This document shows positions 17,144 through 24,050 of a DNA stretch of 64,000 nt, piece by piece; position 1 is the first letter of the stretch, and every line of letters starts with the position of its first letter. Origin of the DNA: Pseudozobellia thermophila (GTDB taxonomy: Bacteria > Bacteroidota > Bacteroidia > Flavobacteriales > Flavobacteriaceae); the NCBI RefSeq assembly GCF_900141855.1, contig NZ_FQYU01000002.1, positions 930,001 to 994,000 of the forward strand, read 5' to 3'. Below the pieces are notes generated by a model, which was given only the letters and a program-made list of their open reading frames with translations, ran no database searches and had not been told where the DNA came from. Position numbers and translations under genes: made by a program.

Positions 17144-18190
17144 TTAGAACACCACACAGACCGGTGATAAGATCTCTTGGGTACGATACTTTTCATGCAA
17201 ACGCCCATCCTGGCCTATGCGATAGACGACGGTGTCGTGCGAATTCTGGTGACAGGCTATCAACCATTGCCCGTCGGGGGTAATGTTGAACTCCCGTAAC
17301 TCCTCGCCCCCCGTATAAGTATGGCCCATAGATTGCAAACTGCCTTTGTCGACCTTGAACAGGCTTATGGCCTCCAACTTTCTATTGGCCACGTATAAAT
17401 ACCTTCCATCGGGATGTAGGCGTATGGCGGATGCGCTGGGGTTTCCGTCGTAACCCTCGGGCAGGGTGTCATAGGTACCCAACTCCTTGAACACACCCTT
17501 GTTGCTTTGCAAAACAGATATCGTACCCGACAGCTCGCCGATAACAAAGGCGTACTTCCCTTCGCGGTCAAAAACCATATGTCGTGGCCCGTTTCCTTTT
17601 GAAATGTCACAGTCCTTTGCGGGGTTGGGCACCAGTTCATCGCCTTCAAAACGGTAAGCCTTGATCCTGTCGATTCCCAAATCGCAGACATAAACATCCC
17701 TTTTATTGGGGTGCACCGCAACTTGGTGGGCATGGGGCCCCTCTTGCCGCCCCTTATCAACACTAAACCCCTCATGGTCGTAGCGGTTGGGCTTGGGCAT
17801 CAGTTGGCCCGAAGCGCCTGTCCGATACTGAAAAACATTGCCCGAGGCATAGCAGGCGAGCAGAACACTGTTGCCTTGGGTGGCGATATGGCAGGGATAT
17901 CCGCCCACAATGGGGCGTTCGTTGATGAATTCCAGGGAATAATCGTTTCTTACCCTGTAGGCCCTTACCTTTGGCCCCTCTTTTTCGTCCAGTTCGGTAC
18001 TTGTGTACAAATACCGGTTATCGCCGCTAAGCGCCAAGTAACTCGGGTTGCGCGCGGGCTCCGAAAAAAGTACCCGGAGGGCTCCCGTTCCCGTATCGAG
18101 TTGAACGGTATAGATCCCATGGCCAATGCCCCCAAACCCGGGAATGGGGTATTCGGTATAGCTACCGATAAAGAATACCAATATTTCCAT
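17144..18190 (-). CDS. Lactonase of the YbhE/6-phosphogluconolactonase-like beta-propeller family
   Basis: 348-residue seven-bladed propeller, no signal peptide. Family motifs include FIGSYTEYP at the start, NPSYLALSGDNRYLYTSTE, GPHAHQVAVHPN, GPRHMVFDREGKYAFVIGE and NPSASAIRLHPDGRYLYVANR. Members hydrolyse aldonolactones or 6-phosphogluconolactone, or linearise cyclic muconates. With sugar dehydrogenases, a UxuA-like dehydratase and no sugar kinase nearby, hydrolysis of a free aldono-lactone is the best guess. The gene follows the crotonase stop by 3 bp, so it is translationally close to that operon, and it is the last gene before operator O1. Confidence 0.83.
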   Translation of the reverse strand: MEILVFFIGSYTEYPIPGFGGIGHGIYTVQLDTGTGALRVLFSEPARNPSYLALSGDNRYLYTSTELDEKEGPKVRAYRVRNDYSLEFINERPIVGGYPCHIATQGNSVLLACYASGNVFQYRTGASGQLMPKPNRYDHEGFSVDKGRQEGPHAHQVAVHPNKRDVYVCDLGIDRIKAYRFEGDELVPNPAKDCDISKGNGPRHMVFDREGKYAFVIGELSGTISVLQSNKGVFKELGTYDTLPEGYDGNPSASAIRLHPDGRYLYVANRKLEAISLFKVDKGSLQSMGHTYTGGEELREFNITPDGQWLIACHQNSHDTVVYRIGQDGRLHEKYRTQEILSPVCVVF

Positions 18191-18193
18191 GAC

Positions 18194-18961
18194 TTATGAT
18201 TTATTTGTAAAATTTTGAATGGCCTTTTTTGCATCGGCCCCATGGAACAGTTTGCTTACCGTCTTGCCTTCCTCTTCTATTTTTTCGTCAAAAGGAATCG
18301 GGGAAAGGCTCAGCTGTGCCAGCCTTTTTAATTCTTTGATGGCGGATGGCGACCTCCGTGTCAGTTTTTCCGCAAATTTCAAAACTTCTTCGTCGAACCT
18401 ATCTTGGGCGACCACCTGATTTACGATTCCCCAATCGTAGAGTTTTTGGGCAGAATATTGCCCCCCAAGGAACAACATTTCCTTGGCACGGTTGATCCCT
18501 ACTTTTTGAACAAGGCGTTGGGTTCCCCCGCCTCCGGGCACCAAACTCAAGAACACTTCGGGCAGCCCCATCTTGGCGGTATCGCTGGCCAGTATCATAT
18601 CGCAGGCAAGAGCGATTTCAAAACCGCCGCCAAGAGCATAACCGTTGACGGCCGCCACCCATGGTTTCGGGGCATTTTCAAGGGCCTCGTATAACTCGAT
18701 ACCGCAATCTTGGAAGGCCTTGAACTCCTCCGGGGTCTGACTCGCGTATTCCTTAATGTCAGCACCGGCCATAAAGGCCCGTCCTTCCCCACGGATCAGG
18801 CCCACTTGTGCTTGGTCGTTCCCGTTGATGGCCCCAATAGCGGCTATGATCTCGTCCATCATTTTCCGGTTCATGGCATTGAGCTGGTCGGGGCGGTTAA
18901 AACCCAGTACGGCAATCCTCTTCTTTACCTTTACGGTGATATGCTTATAGTTCGTTTCCAT
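18194..18961 (-). CDS. Enoyl-CoA hydratase/isomerase (crotonase) family protein
   Basis: 255 residues, the usual crotonase length. The oxyanion-hole segments are AFMAGADIKEYA and NGYALGGGFEIALACD. The catalytic region KMGLPEVFLSLVPGGGGTQRL carries the conserved glutamate of the hydratase group. It acts on an acyl-CoA thioester in the cytoplasm. The start lies 2 bp after the stop of the solute-binding-like gene and the stop 3 bp before the lactonase, so it is embedded in one tight operon. Acyl-CoA chemistry is unexpected in a glycan locus; the CoA-transferase at the window start is the obvious partner. The physiological substrate is unknown. Confidence 0.9.
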   Translation of the reverse strand: METNYKHITVKVKKRIAVLGFNRPDQLNAMNRKMMDEIIAAIGAINGNDQAQVGLIRGEGRAFMAGADIKEYASQTPEEFKAFQDCGIELYEALENAPKPWVAAVNGYALGGGFEIALACDMILASDTAKMGLPEVFLSLVPGGGGTQRLVQKVGINRAKEMLFLGGQYSAQKLYDWGIVNQVVAQDRFDEEVLKFAEKLTRRSPSAIKELKRLAQLSLSPIPFDEKIEEEGKTVSKLFHGADAKKAIQNFTNKS

Positions 18962-18963
18962 AA

Positions 18964-20127
18964 TCAGGCTATCGATTCATATAATTGGTTGAGCTTACGC
19001 ATCATTTCTTCTGAAGGGGTATCGTACCGCAACCCTTGGTGCAATATATGGGCCCCTTCTTCCTGAAATCTATTCCACCCCCTGTGTCGAGGGCGCACAT
19101 AGGCTTTTTCAAGGGTCTCTAGGGTATGGTCGAAAAAACCGTTGCAAAGTCTATTGTTGGCCCTGCTTTGCCAAGCGTCCAAATTTGCCGGCTGTCCTCC
19201 GTTTTCGGTATAGATTCCTTCCTGTACTTCAGGGCTGGCCACATAACCGATATAAGCTGCGGCCAGGTCGCAATGTTCGCAATGGACCGATATGGCAAGG
19301 CCCACCCCTCCCAAAAGGGTAGAGACATCCGTACGGGGGTTGGTAGGGCTGTTTGTAAAGTCGACCCTGTTCTTGGTATATCCCGTCCTTGAATAATTGG
19401 TGTACCCGAACAAGAAGGGCGAATAAATGATTTCATCCCCATCACCCATCCGGTCCAAGATCTGGATGGGATTCCAGTTTATAGACATGGGATGAAGAAA
19501 ATCCATATGTCGCTTCAGTTCGTCCAAGACACGCACCCCCACCTTTTCTTCAATGGATTTATCCTTTATAAAAGCCCTACCCGCATCCTGGGCGCAAAGA
19601 GTCAGAAAGGTACACCAAAGATCGGTGGCGCATAGGGGCCAGGCCACTTTATGGCCGTGCGGTACCTGCCCATAAAAATCGAAAAGTTCTGCCCTTGTTT
19701 TAGGAAGCTCTAGCTTCAAATGGTGTATGAGATCATTCCTGTAGGCGGCAACAAGGGCCGCCGCATCGACCGGCAAGGCATATTGATGCCCTTCATAGGC
19801 ATAGGACGCAAAACTCGGCCCTACCGACCGCCCCCGCAAACAGTCCATACTCTTTTTTGAAATCAATCCTTCCAAAGGAACAAGAAGTTTATCGGCATGG
19901 GCCTGCCCCATATAGGGGTGGTCTATGGTAATGATATCGTAGGCACCAATAAGGTTTTCTATCGGCATGTCGCCAAATTCCTTAAGCGAACGGATATCCC
20001 ATTGAATAGTAACCTCGGGACGTATTTTAGAAAACGCAGTAGAAGTTGCCCGAAGGGGTTCGTAGCCCCTGGGATGGTCCCATGCCATCCCTTTTAATCT
20101 GATCGAAGGAGTTGTTCCCATGGTCAT
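18964..20127 (-). CDS. Solute-binding-protein homologue (ABC family 1 type) without signal peptide
   Basis: 387 residues resembling sugar ABC-transporter binding proteins: IRLKGMAWDHPRGYEPL at the N-terminus, then AYDIITIDHPYMGQAHADKLLVPLEGLIS and YEGHQYALPVDAAALVAAYRNDL, the usual domain-1 and hinge pattern. No signal peptide or lipobox is visible (start MTMGTTPSIRLK), so it should be cytoplasmic. No ABC permease or ATPase is in the window. The ATG overlaps the stop of the upstream SDR in an ATGA (20124-20127), indicating translational coupling. It may be a repurposed ligand-binding or enzymatic domain of the catabolic operon. The fold is reasonably supported; the function is unknown. Confidence 0.68.
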   Translation of the reverse strand: MTMGTTPSIRLKGMAWDHPRGYEPLRATSTAFSKIRPEVTIQWDIRSLKEFGDMPIENLIGAYDIITIDHPYMGQAHADKLLVPLEGLISKKSMDCLRGRSVGPSFASYAYEGHQYALPVDAAALVAAYRNDLIHHLKLELPKTRAELFDFYGQVPHGHKVAWPLCATDLWCTFLTLCAQDAGRAFIKDKSIEEKVGVRVLDELKRHMDFLHPMSINWNPIQILDRMGDGDEIIYSPFLFGYTNYSRTGYTKNRVDFTNSPTNPRTDVSTLLGGVGLAISVHCEHCDLAAAYIGYVASPEVQEGIYTENGGQPANLDAWQSRANNRLCNGFFDHTLETLEKAYVRPRHRGWNRFQEEGAHILHQGLRYDTPSEEMMRKLNQLYESIA

Positions 20128-20924
20128 TTCTTTTTTCTTTCGGGCCTAGGGTCGTATTGCACGGTATGGTTCATATAGGCCCCGTCAACATAAATATCGG
20201 CCCCGTTGATATAGCCGGCCAAGTCGCTTGCCAAAAAGACTACGGTATGGGCCACGTCCGACACATGGCCCAAGCGTCCTTGGGGAATCCATTGTTCAAA
20301 CTTATCCTTTCCGAACTTTTCTATTTCCGCCCTGTTCATATTGGTCTCTATGGCCCCTGGGGCAACGGAGACTACCCTTATCCCTTTGTCGGCAAGTTCG
20401 AGGGACAAGCATTTTGAGAGCATCTTAAGACCGGCCTTTGCCGAACAGTAATGGACCAGTCCCTTTCTCGGTACCGTATCGTGTATCGACGATATGTTGA
20501 TAATTATCCCGCCACCGCCGTTTTCCATTTGCAACGCCGCTTGTTGCGAACAAAGAAACGGGCCTTTTAGATTTACGTTCAGCACCTTGTCCCATGCGTC
20601 TTCCTCAAGATCCAATATATGTTGTACGGTCTCACAACCGGCGTTGTTCACCAATATATCGATGCCCCCCAATTCCCGGTCTACTTGAAGGAACATTTCC
20701 CTTACCTGACCGGAATCGGCGACGTTGGCCTTAATGCCGATCGCCTTTACGCCGTACCGTGCCCCAATTTCTTTTGCCAATGCCTCAGCTGCGGCCCGAC
20801 TATCGTTATAATTGATAACCACATCCGCACCACAGCCCGCAAGCTGCCTACAGATTTCGGCACCGATGCCTGTACTTCCCCCGGTCACCAGGGCTCTCTT
20901 TCCTTTTAGATTTATTTCTTTCAT
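20124..20924 (-). CDS. Short-chain dehydrogenase, glucose-1-dehydrogenase-like
   Basis: 266-residue classical SDR: TGGSTGIG at 14-21, NNAG at 93-96, S145, Y159 and K163 (YCSAK), and the terminal NGADIYVDGAY. It resembles the glucose 1-dehydrogenase/3-ketoacyl reductase group; NY after beta-2 (VVINYND) is common in that branch. An unusual basic tail, RPERKKK, follows the fold. It overlaps the next gene by 4 bp and follows the cupin gene by 17 bp. Next to a lactonase and a UxuA-like dehydratase, oxidation of an aldose at C1 to its lactone is a sensible proposal, but reduction of a keto acid cannot be excluded. Confidence 0.85.
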   Translation of the reverse strand: MKEINLKGKRALVTGGSTGIGAEICRQLAGCGADVVINYNDSRAAAEALAKEIGARYGVKAIGIKANVADSGQVREMFLQVDRELGGIDILVNNAGCETVQHILDLEEDAWDKVLNVNLKGPFLCSQQAALQMENGGGGIIINISSIHDTVPRKGLVHYCSAKAGLKMLSKCLSLELADKGIRVVSVAPGAIETNMNRAEIEKFGKDKFEQWIPQGRLGHVSDVAHTVVFLASDLAGYINGADIYVDGAYMNHTVQYDPRPERKKK

Positions 20925-20941
20925 TTTATCGTCTGTCTCAA

Positions 20942-21361
20942 CTAGTCTATTTCTGATTGCAGTTCGCTACTTACCAAAATCCGCAATTCCTCTATTTTAT
21001 CATTGTCCAAGGGGAAATGCTCAAAATCGGACACATGGGTATCCGCCTTTTCAGCAATAAAGACCTCGCTGCCCTCTTCCATGGCGATGTTGTGCCATAC
21101 CCCTTTGGGTATATTGTATATCTGGTTGACCTTCATCAGTTCAATTTCGAACTTGGGTTCATTTTCTATGATCTCTGCCGCTATCAATACCGCCTTACCG
21201 GTAATGGCAACAAAGATTTCGTCCGTTTTCAAGTGAACATCCAGTTGGGTTATTTGACTTATATGTTGTTCTTTGGTATAATTAAGCTTGGCCAGTTGCC
21301 ATCCTTTTTTTATTATAAAAGGGTGGTAGCCTTCTTCGTTTATCGTAAATTCTTCGACCAT
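20942..21361 (-). CDS. Small cupin-like protein 1
   Basis: 139 residues with a beta-rich cupin pattern: LDVHLKTDEIFVAITGKAVLIAAE, then IYNIPKGVWHNIAMEEGSEVFIAE. The second segment matches the second cupin motif with one candidate metal His. It is clearly paralogous to the protein at 23629-24045 (shared H-N/I-x-MEEGSE block). Such one-domain cupins act as isomerases, lyases (ureidoglycolate lyase type) or sugar-binding proteins. The gene is between the SDR and the MFS transporter in the same operon. Exact function is not recognised. Confidence 0.65.
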   Translation of the reverse strand: MVEEFTINEEGYHPFIIKKGWQLAKLNYTKEQHISQITQLDVHLKTDEIFVAITGKAVLIAAEIIENEPKFEIELMKVNQIYNIPKGVWHNIAMEEGSEVFIAEKADTHVSDFEHFPLDNDKIEELRILVSSELQSEID

Positions 21362-21433
21362 AATTTGTATTGCAAAATCCCCCGATATGGATCAATAGGA
21401 TAACCTATGCGGGATTTTTAATTCGTATTCCAA

Positions 21434-22882
21434 TTATCGTTTTAATCCTTCTCTCCAGTACATCTCAATTTCCTCCAACGTCTTACCTTTTGTTTCCGGA
21501 ACATATTTATAGATAAAGCCTATAGCGGGCAGGGTCAGTACCGCATAGACTAAAAAGGTGCCCGAGGGCTTGATGTTCTCTATGAGGATGGGATTGGTCA
21601 AGGTTATCACAAATCCCGTTACCATCAAGGCGAAACTGCCCAGGGATACTGCCAATCCGCGTATGCGGGTAGGAAATATTTCGCTAATGACCACCCATAC
21701 TATGGGGCCGAACGAAAATGCGAAACTGGCCACGTACATCAGCAGGGGAACGATTACATACGATGAACCCAAGGCAAACAAAACGGCTATTCCGGTCAAG
21801 GAAACAAAGGCCCCGACGACCCCAATAAGCAAGAGTTTTCTACGTCCGAATTTTTCGATATTCAAAATAGCCACAAAGGTAAAGGCGCTATTGACCACCC
21901 CGACCAATACGGCCCCCAAAAATGCACTTTCTACACTTTCGACGGATTGGTTGATAATATTGGGGGCGAAATACATAATGGCCGCTATACCGCTCAAATG
22001 CGAAAACATAGGAAGTAGTACTCCAATCATCAAGGGTACCCTCAAGAAGGGCTTCAACAATTCCTTTATGCCACCGGTTTCCTCATTGACCACCTCCTTT
22101 ATTTCGACCATTTGCCTTTGTGCATACTCCCTACCGTTTGTTTTGACCATAATGGCCTCGGCCTCTTTTAACCTACCCTTGGCAATGAGCCATCTCGGTG
22201 TCTCCGGCACAAAGAACAGCAATACCAAGAACGACAAGGCTATGGGTATTTCGGTACCCAGCATGCCGCGCCAAAGTTCCTCAACGAACAACCATTGCCA
22301 AAAACCAACCGATCCACCCGAAATTACGCCCGCCCTGTCACCTGCATGGGTCAGTACCATCCAATCGACCAAAAAGGCCAAAAGTATTCCCAGGGTAATC
22401 GAGAGCTGATATAAGGAGACCATCCTACCCCGGTTCTGCGGCAGGGAGAGCTCTGAAATATATATCGGGGCCACCACCGAGGTCATACCGACACCGATTC
22501 CACCGATAATGCGTACGCAAATCAGAAAAACAAAGGCAAAATCGGGACTCGAGACAAACCATAGCGCCTGCTTCGGATCTCCTAAAAATTGTGGAGGCAA
22601 CATGGATCCAAATGCCGATAAGGTCAAACAGACCGCGGCGATTATCAAGGCCTTCTTGCGCCCTAGGCCATCGGTCACCCATCCCGCTACGATACACCCT
22701 AGAATGGTGCCCAACAAAGCCGACGACACCAACCATCCAAGAGCGGCGGCCGACAGATCGAAATGTTGTTCAAGAAAGGTATTGCAACCCGATATTATGG
22801 CCGTATCATATCCGAAGAGAAATCCCCCTATAGTCGAAACAAAGCTGATTCCCAACAAGAAGTTGGACTTTTTAGTTTTCAT
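21434..22882 (-). CDS. MFS sugar transporter, sugar porter family (second copy)
   Basis: 482-residue inner-membrane sugar:proton symporter of the XylE/GalP type. Hallmarks: GGFLFGYDTAIISG in helix 1, DGLGRKKAL, VRIIGGIGVGMTSVVAPIYISE, PETPRWL and the C-terminal VPETKGKTLEEIE. It is paralogous to the transporter at 1579-2952 but has a longer loop between helices 3 and 4. It lies between a cupin gene (72 bp downstream) and the RraA-like gene (39 bp upstream) on one strand, so it probably imports the monosaccharide degraded by this operon. Confidence 0.93.
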   Translation of the reverse strand: MKTKKSNFLLGISFVSTIGGFLFGYDTAIISGCNTFLEQHFDLSAAALGWLVSSALLGTILGCIVAGWVTDGLGRKKALIIAAVCLTLSAFGSMLPPQFLGDPKQALWFVSSPDFAFVFLICVRIIGGIGVGMTSVVAPIYISELSLPQNRGRMVSLYQLSITLGILLAFLVDWMVLTHAGDRAGVISGGSVGFWQWLFVEELWRGMLGTEIPIALSFLVLLFFVPETPRWLIAKGRLKEAEAIMVKTNGREYAQRQMVEIKEVVNEETGGIKELLKPFLRVPLMIGVLLPMFSHLSGIAAIMYFAPNIINQSVESVESAFLGAVLVGVVNSAFTFVAILNIEKFGRRKLLLIGVVGAFVSLTGIAVLFALGSSYVIVPLLMYVASFAFSFGPIVWVVISEIFPTRIRGLAVSLGSFALMVTGFVITLTNPILIENIKPSGTFLVYAVLTLPAIGFIYKYVPETKGKTLEEIEMYWREGLKR

Positions 22883-22921
22883 ATCCTGTTTTTTTGTGGT
22901 TGGACCACGATTAATACCGGT

Positions 22922-23626
22922 CTACATAATTCCGAACTTGTTAAAGGCATCTACTGTGCTCATGCCTTCTTCCAATGCCTTTTTTACCAGTTGTTCGCCC
23001 CGGGCCTTTTCTATGGCCCCCATGAACGCCTGTGTCTCCACTTCCTTCGGTATAATCAATACGCCGTCCCTGTCCCCATAGACAATATCCCCAGGGCAGA
23101 TTTTCGTCCCCTTGATCTCAATAGGCACCCTATAGTCGATTACCTTACCCCTCGGCCCTTGATCCTGGGCATAGCCCCCGAAGGAGAACGCGGGAAAATT
23201 TAAGTTCAACACTTCATTGGTATCCCTTGAATACCCATCGAGAACGGCGCCCGCCGCTCCCAATTTAATGGCCCTGGTACTCATCAGGCCACCCCAAAGC
23301 GCATATCTTGGGGAAGAACCCGAACAGATATACACTTCGTTCCTTTTAAGGTCGTCCAATGCCTCGAACATCAACCCGAAGGGCTTGGCCATTAATGGGT
23401 TGTTCGTCTTTTCCGCTGCCTCTTCAAATACGTCGGCCTCCAAGACCGGCATGGCCCTTCCGATCAATACGAAATCCTCTCGAAGCGGCTTGATATTGGG
23501 GGGCAAAAATTGATGGTGGTACCCAAGGGTATCCAAAATATCACCAACGAGGGCCACAAACAGTTCTTCCTTGGCTATTTTGAACAGCTCGTCATCGTCT
23601 TTCCACAAAGGGATTCTCTTATCCAT
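22922..23626 (-). CDS. RraA-family protein (HMG/CHA-type pyruvate aldolase fold)
   Basis: 234 residues. GDILDTLG (28-35), SPRYALWGGLMSTRAIKLGA and LDGYSRD (129-135) are the landmarks of the RraA/4-hydroxy-4-methyl-2-oxoglutarate aldolase family. R134 and D135 correspond to the Arg-Asp pair that binds the pyruvate moiety and the divalent metal in true aldolases, so catalysis is plausible; RNase E inhibitors of this fold are the other known group. The stop codon of the cupin gene lies 2 bp upstream. In a pathway making a 2-keto-3-deoxy acid, this enzyme could release pyruvate and an aldehyde. The fold is secure; the reaction is inferred. Confidence 0.85.
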   Translation of the reverse strand: MDKRIPLWKDDDELFKIAKEELFVALVGDILDTLGYHHQFLPPNIKPLREDFVLIGRAMPVLEADVFEEAAEKTNNPLMAKPFGLMFEALDDLKRNEVYICSGSSPRYALWGGLMSTRAIKLGAAGAVLDGYSRDTNEVLNLNFPAFSFGGYAQDQGPRGKVIDYRVPIEIKGTKICPGDIVYGDRDGVLIIPKEVETQAFMGAIEKARGEQLVKKALEEGMSTVDAFNKFGIM

Positions 23627-23628
23627 TT

Positions 23629-24045
23629 TTAATTTTTTAATTCTTTATTTACCTTTTTTTTTATTCTTTCTATTTCCTTTCCGTCCAAAGTTTTTGCGTC
23701 CATTTCAATCGCGGATACATCGGGGCTCCCAACACCGAACAGTTCGCTCCCCTCCTCCATTACAATGTGGTAGGCCACGTTTTCGGTAAGGTAATAGGAA
23801 GTACCGCGGACCATGCGAACCATTTTTAGGGAGGTGGAAGCCCCCTTCCCATCATCGACTATCAGCAAAGCCCTGCCCAGCAATAGCGAAATGGCCAAGC
23901 CACCGTTTTTGTTTATATAAAGCGACCTAAGGTTATCGATATTATTTGCTTCGGATGAATTGAGCTTGACCACCTGCCAGCTGTCTTTGACCAATACGCA
24001 ATGGGTTCCCGGCTCCTTGCACGAAATTTTCTCTATTAGTTCCAT
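23629..24045 (-). CDS. Small cupin-like protein 2
   Basis: 138 residues, paralogue of the cupin at 20942-21361: RSLYINKNGGLAISLLLGRALLIVDD, then YLTENVAYHIVMEEGSELFGVG. Both end in a charged helix (KEIERIKKKVNKEL). It is wedged between the GH38 gene (5 bp) and the RraA-like gene (2 bp), so it is part of the same transcript. The single His in the second motif is the only conserved candidate ligand, so metal binding is doubtful. Function not recognised. Confidence 0.62.
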   Translation of the reverse strand: MELIEKISCKEPGTHCVLVKDSWQVVKLNSSEANNIDNLRSLYINKNGGLAISLLLGRALLIVDDGKGASTSLKMVRMVRGTSYYLTENVAYHIVMEEGSELFGVGSPDVSAIEMDAKTLDGKEIERIKKKVNKELKN

Positions 24046-24050
24046 ACCTC

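Noticed and set aside
21558-22409. 283-codon open frame on the plus strand
   Set aside because: Antisense to the second MFS sugar transporter; composition is Thr/Pro/Lys-rich as expected for a mirrored membrane protein gene.
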